NCBI GenBank assembly: GCA_002839315.1
Contig: PGXV01000002.1
Location: 62,001 to 126,000 of the forward strand
Direction of reading: 5' to 3'
Source of the DNA: Spirochaetae bacterium HGW-Spirochaetae-3
GTDB lineage: Bacteria > Spirochaetota > Spirochaetia > Treponematales > UBA12059
DNA: 64,000 nucleotides
The notes below the pieces were generated by a model, which was not told the origin of the DNA, did not search any database, and saw only the letters and a program-made list of their open reading frames with translations. Within the stretch, counting starts at the first letter, position 1. Every line of letters begins with the position of its first letter. The position numbers and the translations under genes are program-made. Below are positions 32,646 to 41,218 of the stretch, in pieces.

Positions 32646-34298
32646 ATGAAGCTCGCGCTATGCCAGATCGACGCCGTCATCGGCGATTTCGACGGGAACG
32701 TAGACAGGATACTCGCCGCGGTAGAACGAACAACGGACGGCGGTTCGTGCCCGGAACTCGTCGTATTCCCGGAAATGTGCCTCAGCGGCTACCCGCCGAT
32801 GGATCTGCTCGACCAGCCTAGCTTCGCCGAGCGCGACGAAGCCGCCTTCAGGCGACTGCAGAAGTCCCTACCGCGCGGCATCGCGGTCGCCGTCGGCCAT
32901 ATCGGCAGGAACGAGAGCGGCCTCGGCAGGCCGCTGACCAATTCCCTGTCGGTGATACTCGACGGAGCGGTCGTCTTCGAGCAGGCCAAGACGCTATTGC
33001 CTACCTACGACGTATTCGACGAGGCGCGCTACTTCGAGCCTGCCCGCGAGCGCCGCGTCTGGGAATACCGCGGCCTGCGCATAGGCTTCGCCATATGCGA
33101 GGACCTATGGCGCGAGACGGCGCCCGTACCGGGCATGCGCTATCCGCTCGACCCTCCGCGAGAGCTCCTCGACGCCGGCGCCGACCTGATAGTCGTCCCC
33201 TCGTCGTCTCCGTACCAGATGGACAAGATCGGGCTCCGGGTCGGCCTCTGTTCCGACCTGGCGCGTTCCGGCTCGGTACCGGTCGCCTACTGCAACATGG
33301 CCGGGGCCGACGATTCGCTGGTATTCGACGGCCGCTCATTCCTCGTGGACGGCTCGGGCGACCTCGTCGCCCTCGGCGAATTCGGCGTAGGCATACTCAC
33401 GGTAGATACCGACGCCGCCGCCGCCGCGTCGCCTACCTTCCCGGACCGATGGGACGAGGTCGAGAGGGCGCTCGTCGAGGGTATACGCGGCTACATGCGC
33501 AAGTGCGGCTTCACGAAGGCCCACCTCGGGCTTTCGGGCGGCATCGACTCTGCGATCGTCGCCGTGCTCGCGGCCAAGGCGATAGGCGCCGAGAACCTGA
33601 CCTGCATCGCGATGCCCTCTCGCTTCTCGTCGGCCGGCTCGATCGACGACAGCGTGAGGCTCGCCGAGAACCTCGGTTGCCGCCTCGAGACGGTACCGAT
33701 AGAAGGACCGTTCTCCAGCTTCCTGTCGACGATGGAGCCCCACTTCGCCGGCCTGCCCTTCGGACTGACAGAGGAGAACCTGCAGGCGCGCATTCGGGGC
33801 GATATCCTGATGGCCTGGTCGAACAAATTCGACTCGATGCTGCTTACGACGGGGAACAAGAGCGAGCTCGCGGTAGGCTACTGCACCCTGTACGGCGACA
33901 TGTGCGGCGCGATAGCCCCCATCGGGGATCTCCTCAAGACCGAGGTATTCGCGCTATGCGAACGCGTATACGCCCGCGAGGGCATACTGCCCAGAGCCGT
34001 AATCGACAAGCCGCCGTCCGCCGAGCTACGGCCCGGCCAGGTCGACCAGGATTCCCTGCCGCCGTACGACCTCCTGGACTCGGTGCTCCGTATGTATATC
34101 GAAGAAGACCTTTCCGCTGACGAGATCATCTCCCGCGGCGTCGACGAGGCTCTCGTCAGGCGCGTCGTATCGATGACGGCGCGCGCCGAATACAAGCGCA
34201 GGCAGGCGGCGCCGGTGATTAAGGTGTCGCCGCGGGCCTTCGGCATGGGGCGCCGCATGCCCATAGCGCGCGTGGTGCACGAGGCCGCTCCGAGATGA
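32646..34298 (+). CDS. nadE: Glutamine-dependent NAD+ synthetase
   Basis: Final enzyme of NAD synthesis, amidating nicotinate adenine dinucleotide with glutamine nitrogen. The N-terminal nitrilase-type glutaminase has E43, K115 and C151 as its catalytic triad. The C-terminal synthetase has the P-loop S-G-G-I-D-S-A near residue 298. The start at ATG 32646 has GGAG upstream; an in-frame start at 32559 would lie on the promoter. 550 residues is the usual two-domain bacterial length. The next gene starts in an ATGA overlap with its stop. Confidence 0.96.
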   Translation: MKLALCQIDAVIGDFDGNVDRILAAVERTTDGGSCPELVVFPEMCLSGYPPMDLLDQPSFAERDEAAFRRLQKSLPRGIAVAVGHIGRNESGLGRPLTNSLSVILDGAVVFEQAKTLLPTYDVFDEARYFEPARERRVWEYRGLRIGFAICEDLWRETAPVPGMRYPLDPPRELLDAGADLIVVPSSSPYQMDKIGLRVGLCSDLARSGSVPVAYCNMAGADDSLVFDGRSFLVDGSGDLVALGEFGVGILTVDTDAAAAASPTFPDRWDEVERALVEGIRGYMRKCGFTKAHLGLSGGIDSAIVAVLAAKAIGAENLTCIAMPSRFSSAGSIDDSVRLAENLGCRLETVPIEGPFSSFLSTMEPHFAGLPFGLTEENLQARIRGDILMAWSNKFDSMLLTTGNKSELAVGYCTLYGDMCGAIAPIGDLLKTEVFALCERVYAREGILPRAVIDKPPSAELRPGQVDQDSLPPYDLLDSVLRMYIEEDLSADEIISRGVDEALVRRVVSMTARAEYKRRQAAPVIKVSPRAFGMGRRMPIARVVHEAAPR

Positions 34299-35515
34299 CA
34301 CGGACGGGAGCCCGCGGCCTCGCCGCGTTGGCCATGGCGGCCTTCGCGATCGCCTCCGGATCGTGCGGCTTCGTCGGCGACGCTACCGCGGCCGAGGCGC
34401 CTACGACCGCCCCGCTCCCCGACCCGGCTACCGCGGACACGCCCGCGCCTCCGCCCGTCGACAGGACGTTTACCGTGCTCGCCTGCGGCGACATACTGCT
34501 CTCCCGGACTCCCGGGAAGCGTGCCGCGGAATTCGGGTATCGCTACCTCTTCGAAGGCATACGAGACCTCGTATCGGCCGCGGACATCTCGTTCGCCAAC
34601 CTCGAGACTCCGGCGGCGTACCTGGGCAAGCCCTATCCGGGCAAGCCGGAGAACGTGACCTTCCGGGCCGACCCGGCGACGTTGTTCGGAGCTGTCTGGG
34701 CGGGCTTCGACGTACTGTCGCTCGCGAACAACCACATGAACGACTACGGACCGCGCGCCGTCGAGGAAACGAACGAATTCCTCGACCTCCTCGGCGTCGC
34801 GAGTTGCGGCGCCGGCGGCGATATCGACGAGGCGAGGAGCCCCGCCGTGCTGGACCTAGACGGCGTCCGCTTCGCGTTCCTGGCGTACGCGGAACCGATA
34901 TGGAGCGTGATCGGGGCCAGGAGCGCTGAAAGGGCCGCGACCAGAGCGGAAGAGCGCCTGCACGGCCCCATTCAGGCAACGGAGTCTCCCGCCGATCCCG
35001 ACTCCCGCCGATCGTCGACGGCCGGCGTCGCGCTGGCCATCCCCGGAGACGTACTCGCCGATATAGCGAGCGTCAAGCGTCGCATCGACCCGGATTACCT
35101 CTTCGTTTCCATACACTGGGGGGACGAGCACCAGCATATTCCGAACGAATTCCAGAAGACGCTCGGCAGGGCCGCGATAGACGCGGGCGCGACGGCCGTG
35201 CTCGGCCATCACCCCCACGTGCTCCAATCCGTCGAACGCTACAAGGGCGGCCTGATAGCGTACTCCCTCGGGAACCTGCTGTTCGACATGGCCGCCGACG
35301 GCACCTATGAGACGGCGGCATTGCGCTTCGTCGTATCCAAGGGGCGACTGAACCGCGTCGACATAATCCCGCTGCGCATCGCCAGGGGGACGTACGCGCC
35401 CGCGGCGGCGACGCTGGATGACGCCGAACGACGCATCGGGGATATACGCCGATGGTCCGCCCGGTTCGGTACCGAGATCGTACCCGACGGTTCTACCGGT
35501 CACGTATTTTTTTGA
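34295..35515 (+). CDS. CapA-family (PGA_cap) lipoprotein
   Basis: A 406-residue exported protein with a signal peptide ending A-S-G-S-C (possible lipobox, Cys at about 24), a Pro/Ala/Thr-rich spacer, and the metallophosphatase-like CapA domain: C-G-D-I-L-L, N-L-E-T-P, N-N-H-M-N-D-Y-G, H-W-G-D-E and G-H-H-P-H. The family is named for poly-gamma-glutamate capsule synthesis, but most members sit outside such operons and their substrate is unknown; no capBC genes occur here. It overlaps nadE by four bases (ATGA) and is therefore co-translated with it. Confidence 0.88.
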   Translation: MTRTGARGLAALAMAAFAIASGSCGFVGDATAAEAPTTAPLPDPATADTPAPPPVDRTFTVLACGDILLSRTPGKRAAEFGYRYLFEGIRDLVSAADISFANLETPAAYLGKPYPGKPENVTFRADPATLFGAVWAGFDVLSLANNHMNDYGPRAVEETNEFLDLLGVASCGAGGDIDEARSPAVLDLDGVRFAFLAYAEPIWSVIGARSAERAATRAEERLHGPIQATESPADPDSRRSSTAGVALAIPGDVLADIASVKRRIDPDYLFVSIHWGDEHQHIPNEFQKTLGRAAIDAGATAVLGHHPHVLQSVERYKGGLIAYSLGNLLFDMAADGTYETAALRFVVSKGRLNRVDIIPLRIARGTYAPAAATLDDAERRIGDIRRWSARFGTEIVPDGSTGHVFF

Positions 35516-35521
35516 TATTTC

Positions 35522-35550
35522 TTGTTCCCACCTATCTTTGGTGCTATAGT
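35522..35550 (+). promoter_or_regulatory. Candidate promoter for the 635-residue lipoprotein
   Basis: TTGTTC (35522-35527), 17 bases, and an extended -10 TGC-TATAGT (35542-35550), 17 bases before ATG 35568. Confidence 0.5.
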
Positions 35551-35567
35551 TAGTATCGGATATCCTT

Positions 35568-37475
35568 ATGCGGAACTACAAGGCTCGCCCCTGGAAAGCT
35601 ATACTGCTCCTCATTCCGCTACTCGCGGTCGCGTGCGACATCGGCAACGCGCTGTTCACCGACGAAGAACTCGACTCCATGTACGAAATATCATTGACTC
35701 AGAACGGATCGACGCTATGGCCAGGCTCGCTGGTATCGCCGTCCAAGGGGCTGGCCGTATCGGTTACCGGGATAGACGGCGCGCCCGAGGCGGCATCAGT
35801 CGAGCTTTCGTTGATCGCCCCGGACGGAACCGAAGCCGCCAGACTGGTTTTCTCGACCGACGAGGCCTCCATACCGAACGCTCGCGCCGTCAAGGATTTT
35901 TCCAGCGGTATCCCGTCGTTCACGATGCCCCCCGGCCTGACAGACGGTTACTATACCTTCCGCATTTACATCAGGAACGGCCCCGGGGAGACCCTGTCCA
36001 CCTATACGACGGCGCTATTGGTAATGGAAAAGCCCATAACGGAGCGGCTATCGCTCTCCGTATATCCGGGTAGCGTCTCGGCCGGGGAAATATCGCTTTT
36101 GCGTCTCGTTACGGACGGTTATCCCGAAGGCGTCGATCCATGGATACGCTGGGTCGTAGACGGCTCCGTGCAGGCGGTCGGGTTCGCATCGGAACATGCC
36201 GACCGTCTCGCCTGGCGCGCTCCCGAAATAAGCGGAGTATACGTAGCCAAGGCGGAGATATACCCGTTCAGGCCGCCCGTCGGCCTCGATATTCCGCCTA
36301 TGGCGCAGGCCAAGATAAGCATGCCTCTTCGAACCGACGAGCCGTCCGTCGACCTTCTCGCGGATAATGGCGAATGGTCGCGCCTGTCGTTCGACGGCGA
36401 CTTCGTGGACAAGGGACCGCGCCCCCGCGAGCACGAGCCCACCGCGATCGGTTCTCCGTACCTTGAGACCTACGCCTCCGGATTCGGCTACCTGCTCGGC
36501 GACGGCGACGGCGTCGCCTCCGCGTCCGCCCTGGTACCGGTTCGCAATCCTGACGGGCGCCTCGCGCCGTTCTCCGCGCTGTTCGTGCTCGCGCAACCGA
36601 CCGGGGGCGCCGCGAACGGCTCCGGCTCGCTGCTTTCCGTCTCCGGCAAGAGCGAATCCGTGGGCTTCGAGATCGGCATCGATAAAGGCGTCCCCTATAT
36701 AGAGTCTGAAGCGTCGCGGGTCACGGCGAGCATAGCCCTGCCGAGGTCGGGAGCGACGAGGCTAGCGCTGTACGTATCGCCCTCCGGAACCGGCGCCGCC
36801 GTCTCTTTCTACATCGACGACGAACCGGCCGGCGGCGGAATCCTCGAGAGCGGCTTGTTCGAGACGATACCCGGCGCCTGCAGGGTGGCCGGCGACGCCG
36901 GATACGTCGCCGTCTACGATGAATTGCGCATCTTCGATCGCCCCTACCCGGCGTTCCGGATCGCCGAGGAGTCGGACGAGAACGGCTACGTGATAAGCGC
37001 GAGCGGCTTCGAGGGCGGGATACTGGGTCCGGGCTTCGCGACCGAGGGCGACGTAGCGATATCGAACGGCCGACTACGGCTCGGATGGGACGCGAGGCTC
37101 TACGTCGGCCCCCCTGGATTACCGCCGCAAGCGTCCTCGCTAGCGTTCACGCTCGTCTCCGGCGACGCCGCGGCGTCCTTGGCGCTCGAGAACGGCGCTA
37201 CGCTTACCATCGACTCGGATGGACGCATCAGCATCGACGCCGAGGATTCCGGCCTCAGAATAGACGCGAGGCATGGCTCCCGCGTCGCCTTCGCGCTGGA
37301 ACCCGCCGGCAACGGGCTTAGAATCTACGGCCAAGACGGCGCATGGGTCCCGATACCGTCGCGGCCGGCACCGGAGGCCAGATGGACGCTCGGCGCGACC
37401 GCTACGGGGCCGGCGACCGTCACGGAGGTTTCGGCCAGGGCCTTCGACGCCTCGTCCGCGATCCTCGGCGGATAA
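35568..37475 (+). CDS. Large surface or periplasmic lipoprotein
   Basis: A 635-residue protein with a lipoprotein signal (L-L-A-V-A-C, Cys at about 23) and an all-beta mature part. Residues of about 50-160 look like an Ig-like domain ending in a Y-Y-T-F-R-I-Y strand, followed by a second such domain (165-260); two later regions (about 300-470 and 485-625) have the Gly-rich strand spacing of LamG/concanavalin-like sandwiches. That suggests ligand or glycan binding at the cell surface but is only a fold-level guess. It has its own promoter and no close partner. Confidence 0.75.
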   Translation: MRNYKARPWKAILLLIPLLAVACDIGNALFTDEELDSMYEISLTQNGSTLWPGSLVSPSKGLAVSVTGIDGAPEAASVELSLIAPDGTEAARLVFSTDEASIPNARAVKDFSSGIPSFTMPPGLTDGYYTFRIYIRNGPGETLSTYTTALLVMEKPITERLSLSVYPGSVSAGEISLLRLVTDGYPEGVDPWIRWVVDGSVQAVGFASEHADRLAWRAPEISGVYVAKAEIYPFRPPVGLDIPPMAQAKISMPLRTDEPSVDLLADNGEWSRLSFDGDFVDKGPRPREHEPTAIGSPYLETYASGFGYLLGDGDGVASASALVPVRNPDGRLAPFSALFVLAQPTGGAANGSGSLLSVSGKSESVGFEIGIDKGVPYIESEASRVTASIALPRSGATRLALYVSPSGTGAAVSFYIDDEPAGGGILESGLFETIPGACRVAGDAGYVAVYDELRIFDRPYPAFRIAEESDENGYVISASGFEGGILGPGFATEGDVAISNGRLRLGWDARLYVGPPGLPPQASSLAFTLVSGDAAASLALENGATLTIDSDGRISIDAEDSGLRIDARHGSRVAFALEPAGNGLRIYGQDGAWVPIPSRPAPEARWTLGATATGPATVTEVSARAFDASSAILGG

Positions 37476-37560
37476 TCGGTCTTTTCCTTCTCGCCCACTT
37501 GATTTGACGGCGACATCCGATAACATTGGTAATGCACTGTTTTTTAAGCGCCTTCCGCGC

Positions 37561-37566
37561 TATAAT
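37561..37566 (+). promoter_or_regulatory. Perfect -10 box upstream of the 37596 lipoprotein gene
   Basis: TATAAT in the context C-G-C-G-C-TATAAT, the same context as at 21984. No clear -35 box. The leader would be about 23 bases and includes GAAGGG. Confidence 0.4.
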
Positions 37567-37595
37567 TTTCCTGCGATCATTGTAGAAGGGAATTT

Positions 37596-38654
37596 ATGAG
37601 AAGCTTATCATTCATCCCGGTCGTCTGCCTCGCGCTCCTGGCATCCTGCGTCAGTTCGCCGACGCCCGCGCCTCAACAGCAAGAAGCCCCCGACACGACG
37701 GCCCCGGCCGACGACGGATCCAGCCAGGCTTACAAGGATCGGGCGAAAGCCTTGGTCCAAGGCGGGTCGGCTACCGGTTCCGCGACCTCGCAGGCGTCCT
37801 CGTCGGGTACGGAGTCCGCCGCCGCTACCGAGTCCGTAGACGCTCCGCCCCCAGCTCCCGGCGTCATGACGCCCGAAGAGGAAGCCTTCCTCAATAACTA
37901 TCTGGCGCGCCTCCAGTACATGGTCTATTTCGACGAATCCGCCGGCATAGACCCGAAAAACGCCAAGGTCGCCGTCAACCAGGCTAACAGGTACCTGATA
38001 GAGAAGCTCGGGCTTTCGGTCGTCGATTTCGACCAGATAGAGAAGAACAAGAAGGACCAGCAGGCGGCGTACCAATCAGAGACGGGCGGGTCGATCGACC
38101 TCATCCAGTACATCGCCCAGAAATATAACGCGGACGTCTACGTGGAGATATCGTTCTCGTCGACGTCGTCCGCCTCGGGCGGGAAATTCTACTCCGCCGC
38201 TCAGGGCTCGATGAAGATATTCGATACGTCGACGGCCCAGCTCCTTGGCTCGGTAGCCTTCCAGAGCCCGCAGGTGATGAGCCCCTCGTCCGCCGAATCC
38301 GCCATTTCCAACGCTGTGGCGGCCTCGGTATGGACGGCGATGCCCAAGATGACGGAGCAATCCAGGACGCTCGTCAAGAACTCGATGTCTCGGGGCATAC
38401 GATACGAGGTGCTGATACAGAACACCCCGGATTCGCGCCAGATAAGCACCCTGCGCCGGGCGCTGGCCAGGGTCGTGCGCGAGGTGGAACAGGTCTCCTA
38501 CTCGCCCTCGGAGACGAAACTCGCGCTGTACACCTTCAAGTCCAGGGACAAGCTAGAGGACGCGATGTACGACGCCGCGGATCGAGCCGGGCTCCTTGAC
38601 CTGTACCTCGTCTACAGCAGGGGAAAGGCCTTTACGTTCAACAGCGGCTTATAA
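37596..38654 (+). CDS. Lipoprotein with CsgG/TolB-like domain
   Basis: A 352-residue lipoprotein (L-L-A-S-C, Cys at about 19), with a low-complexity Ser/Ala/Thr/Pro spacer (to about 90). The mature domain (about 110-240) has the A-D-V-Y-V-E-I strand and the G-S-M-K-I-F-D-T-S-T-A-Q-L-L-G strand pair typical of CsgG/LpoB/FlgT-type periplasmic folds, then a second mixed domain to the end. It is the first of three consecutive lipoprotein genes that share this style. The start has GAAGGG upstream. The family assignment is a pattern-based guess. Confidence 0.72.
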   Translation: MRSLSFIPVVCLALLASCVSSPTPAPQQQEAPDTTAPADDGSSQAYKDRAKALVQGGSATGSATSQASSSGTESAAATESVDAPPPAPGVMTPEEEAFLNNYLARLQYMVYFDESAGIDPKNAKVAVNQANRYLIEKLGLSVVDFDQIEKNKKDQQAAYQSETGGSIDLIQYIAQKYNADVYVEISFSSTSSASGGKFYSAAQGSMKIFDTSTAQLLGSVAFQSPQVMSPSSAESAISNAVAASVWTAMPKMTEQSRTLVKNSMSRGIRYEVLIQNTPDSRQISTLRRALARVVREVEQVSYSPSETKLALYTFKSRDKLEDAMYDAADRAGLLDLYLVYSRGKAFTFNSGL

Positions 38655-38663
38655 TGGTCACAC

Positions 38664-38676
38664 GGGAACTGTTCCC
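38664..38676. promoter_or_regulatory. 13-base perfect palindrome upstream of the abundant lipoprotein gene
   Basis: GGGAAC-T-GTTCCC, followed directly by TTGACA (38677-38682). The usable -10 (TATAAT, 38724-38729) is 41 bases further, so the palindrome lies at about -70 and may be an operator. Confidence 0.35.
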
Positions 38677-38723
38677 TTGACATAGTGCTTAATTGGAGCG
38701 GGACCGACAAGAGAACCGCTCCG

Positions 38724-38729
38724 TATAAT
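38724..38729 (+). promoter_or_regulatory. -10 box of the 38754 lipoprotein gene
   Basis: TATAAT with a predicted start near 38736, just ahead of a strong AAGGAGG ribosome site (38742-38748). No good -35 at 17 bases. Confidence 0.45.
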
Positions 38730-38753
38730 CGAAAGACCTTTAAGGAGGTTATC

Positions 38754-39431
38754 GTGAAGAAGATCCTTAGCGCTCTCCTGGTTCTGTTGGCGGTGTTCGC
38801 CATCGCGTCGTGCGTCAGCGAGCCGGCTCCCGCCGCCGACGGCCCCAAGCCGATGGAAACGGTCCTGACCCCGGACATTCTCGAGCACAAGGGCACCGCG
38901 CTCGGCGCGAACGTCCCCGCCTGGACCATGTCCTATATCGAGGGCGGCTCCCAGGCCGTAGAGAAGCTCCCCGAATACAAGGGCAAGTTCGTGGTCGTCC
39001 TCGACTCCGAGGGCCAGAACAAGCAGGGGACCCTGACCGCGATGGACAACATGGACGCCCCGGTACAGATCTCCCGCTACCTCTCTACCCGCGTGCAGCA
39101 GAAGTTCGCCGGAGCCCAGGTCGGAGACCGCGACCAGCTCGAGGAGTACTTCGAGAACGTGGTCAAGACCGTCTCCGAGGCCAAGTTCTCCGGCTTCATG
39201 GCCGGTCCCGACTGGTGGGTCTACCTCCAGTACTATAAACCCGGCGCCAAGACCAAGTCCGAGGTCGATCGCCGCGTCTACCGCGTCATCAAGATCTACA
39301 CCATCGACCAGACCATCCTCGAGACCCAGCTCAACAAGTACCTGAACGACGCCGAGGCCGCCGTAGCCAAGACGCCCGAGAAGCAGAGGGCGATCGACGC
39401 CGTACAGAGCGCCTTCTACGAAGGGTTCTGA
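38754..39431 (+). CDS. LPP20-like lipoprotein, probably highly expressed
   Basis: A 225-residue lipoprotein (F-A-I-A-S-C, Cys at about 19). The mature part, P-A-W then about 90 residues of helix and strand ending in D-W-W-V-Y-L-Q-Y-Y, resembles LPP20-type lipoproteins. It starts at GTG 38754, six bases after AAGGAGG. Lysine is nearly always AAG and two-fold codons almost always end in C, more strictly than in neighbouring genes, and a strong terminator follows: signs of an abundant envelope protein. Function unknown. Confidence 0.75.
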   Translation: MKKILSALLVLLAVFAIASCVSEPAPAADGPKPMETVLTPDILEHKGTALGANVPAWTMSYIEGGSQAVEKLPEYKGKFVVVLDSEGQNKQGTLTAMDNMDAPVQISRYLSTRVQQKFAGAQVGDRDQLEEYFENVVKTVSEAKFSGFMAGPDWWVYLQYYKPGAKTKSEVDRRVYRVIKIYTIDQTILETQLNKYLNDAEAAVAKTPEKQRAIDAVQSAFYEGF

Positions 39432-39451
39432 TAGCTAACGCCCTATGACGA

Positions 39452-39485
39452 GGCATCCTCGGCCGCGCGCCGAGGATGCCTTTTC
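39452..39485 (+). terminator. Rho-independent terminator
   Basis: An exact 11-base stem, GGCATCCTCGG paired with CCGAGGATGCC, a 7-base loop and TTTTC, 21 bases after the 38754 gene. Confidence 0.85.
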
Positions 39486-39607
39486 TTGCTGGCGCGGGCC
39501 AGGCGCCGGCCGTGGCCGAGGACCTTGCGGAAGGCGACAGGCATTGTCTCCTTCCGGAACGTCCCTTGATCATCTATACTATGCTAAAAGTTAACGAGGA
39601 GGATCCT

Positions 39608-41080
39608 ATGAGGAAAACCATACCGCTCGCCGCCGCCGCGGCGTTGCTGATAGCTTCGTGCGTATCCGCGCCGGAATCCGCGAAGGCTCCGGACTGGACG
39701 CTCACGACCCCGTCGCCAGATTCGTCCTATACGTATTTCGTGGCTTCGTCGTCTGACGCCAAGGGAGACGACGCCCTCGCTACCGAGGACGCCGCGCTGG
39801 GCCTTATTTCCCAGATCACCAGGTATATGGGCGTGGACATCAGCGTCGCCACGACGGGCGAGGCAAAGGGCACGCTCGACAGCTATTCCGCCAGCGTTAC
39901 GAGCGTCGTCAAGCAGAAGGGCTCCAGCAAGGTAGCGGGATTGTCCATAAAGGACCGGTACGTCGTTCGTAACGGATCCATGGTCACCGTGTATATTTTG
40001 GCACAGTACATCACGACGGACCTCAACAAGGAGAAGGCCCGCATCGCCGCGGTCTTCCAGGAGAAGCAGGACGCCGTAGCCAAGCCGGAGGCGGCGGGCG
40101 ACAGGGCCGTCTCCTCGGGCAGGTACTTCGAAGCGGTCAAGAGCTACATCGAAGCCGTCGTCGCTGCGTCCGGATCGGACATAGACAACGCCGACATAAA
40201 GCTGGAGCGCAACGTCAACAAGGCGCGTGCGACGCTCGCTAAAATCCGTTTCATCCGCGTCGACGCGCCGACGACCGCGGGACTCGGCAAGGACTACGCC
40301 AAGCCCTTCCAGGCCAGGCTCGCGTACGGCGAGGGCGATGACGCGCCGGGGATACCAGGCGCGGAGGTCTACGTCTCATACCAGCGCAGGCAGTCGTCGG
40401 GCCGCGTCGTCACCAAGACCGAGCGCGCGATGAGCGACGCGGGCGGCGTAGTATCGTTCGCCCCGCCGCCGCCCGATTTCGTCGGCAAGGCCAAGCTCGT
40501 CTTCTCGCTCAACCTCGATTCGACGCGGGAGATGCTCGACAAGATACCGACGGCCTACGACGCCTACGTCCAGGCTATCGGCGACGACCTGGCCCTGCGC
40601 TCGATATCGTTCGACTATACCGTGGCTTCGGCCGCCAGGACCGTCCCGACCGGAGTCGTCGTCATCGACCTGAACGACGACGGCAAGCCGGCCACCACGT
40701 CGATCGCGCAGGGAGGGCTCTTCGAGAGCCTGGCCAAGGAGAAATTCAAGGCGGGCCTCGCTCCGCTCAACGCGGAGATGGTCGCGTCGCTCGACGACGC
40801 CGCGGTGCTCAAGGCGGCCAAGTCCGCGTACGGGAGCGGCCTGTCGCGGCTCATCTACGGCGTCGCGAAAGTAGAGAACGCCGTCAAGGACGGGTCCATG
40901 TGGCAGGCTACCGCGCGCATGACGGTTCGCTGCGTCGATTTCGCCACCGGCATGATCCTTTACAGCGTCGAGAAGACCGCGATCGTCGTCGCTTCCGACG
41001 AGGCCTCCGCCAGGCGCTCCGCGCTACTACAGGTAGCCAGGGACTCCGTCGCCAAGGATCTGATGGCGAACCTGCCGTAA
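39608..41080 (+). CDS. LPP20-domain lipoprotein, long form
   Basis: A 490-residue lipoprotein (L-I-A-S-C, Cys at about 18). Residues 25-150 (P-D-W-T-L, then a helix with E-D-A-A-L-G-L-I-S-Q-I-T-R-Y-M and a V-T-V-Y-I-L-A-Q-Y strand) fit the LPP20 pattern. A middle Ig-like region (about 215-310) and a C-terminal domain with I-L-Y-S-V-E-K-T-A and S-A-L-L-Q-V-A-R complete it, a layout close to the flagellar-type protein FlgT in spirit. The start at ATG 39608 follows GAGGAGG; an earlier in-frame start lies on the terminator. It has its own terminator. Confidence 0.78.
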   Translation: MRKTIPLAAAAALLIASCVSAPESAKAPDWTLTTPSPDSSYTYFVASSSDAKGDDALATEDAALGLISQITRYMGVDISVATTGEAKGTLDSYSASVTSVVKQKGSSKVAGLSIKDRYVVRNGSMVTVYILAQYITTDLNKEKARIAAVFQEKQDAVAKPEAAGDRAVSSGRYFEAVKSYIEAVVAASGSDIDNADIKLERNVNKARATLAKIRFIRVDAPTTAGLGKDYAKPFQARLAYGEGDDAPGIPGAEVYVSYQRRQSSGRVVTKTERAMSDAGGVVSFAPPPPDFVGKAKLVFSLNLDSTREMLDKIPTAYDAYVQAIGDDLALRSISFDYTVASAARTVPTGVVVIDLNDDGKPATTSIAQGGLFESLAKEKFKAGLAPLNAEMVASLDDAAVLKAAKSAYGSGLSRLIYGVAKVENAVKDGSMWQATARMTVRCVDFATGMILYSVEKTAIVVASDEASARRSALLQVARDSVAKDLMANLP

Positions 41081-41105
41081 GCAGGAGCGTTCGCCCAATG
41101 CGAAA

Positions 41106-41137
41106 GGCCGCCGGCTTAGCCCGGCGGCCTTTTTTTT
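41106..41137 (+). terminator. Rho-independent terminator
   Basis: GGCCGCCGG paired exactly with CCGGCGGCC around a 6-base loop, then eight T residues. It isolates the arabinose island from the lipoprotein genes. Confidence 0.9.
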
Positions 41138-41138
41138 C

Positions 41139-41167
41139 TTGACGCCTTCCAGAATCTGGATTATACC
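41139..41167 (+). promoter_or_regulatory. Candidate promoter of the arabinose regulator/araBAD operon
   Basis: TTGACG (41139-41144), 17 bases, TATACC (41162-41167). It starts two bases after the terminator T-run, and its start site would fall in the palindrome that follows. Confidence 0.6.
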
Positions 41168-41170
41168 ACT

Positions 41171-41186
41171 CCGTGTACGTACACGG
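41171..41186. promoter_or_regulatory. Palindromic operator for the LacI-family arabinose regulator
   Basis: CCGTGTAC-GTACACGG, a perfect 16-base palindrome with the central CpG usual for LacI-family sites. It covers the predicted transcription start, so a bound repressor would block initiation. Its core TGTACGTACA equals the core of the known B. subtilis AraR box, although that regulator uses a different DNA-binding domain. This is the only copy I found in the window. Confidence 0.6.
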
Positions 41187-41218
41187 CATTAATCAAGCGA
41201 TATTCCGAAAGGAACGGC

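Noticed and set aside
34295-35515. Poly-gamma-glutamate capsule locus
   Set aside because: Only a CapA-like protein is present; capB/capC-type ligase genes are absent and the neighbour is nadE.
41171-41186. CRISPR- or phage-attachment-type repeat
   Set aside because: A single isolated palindrome at a promoter start site; no second copy, integrase or spacer array.
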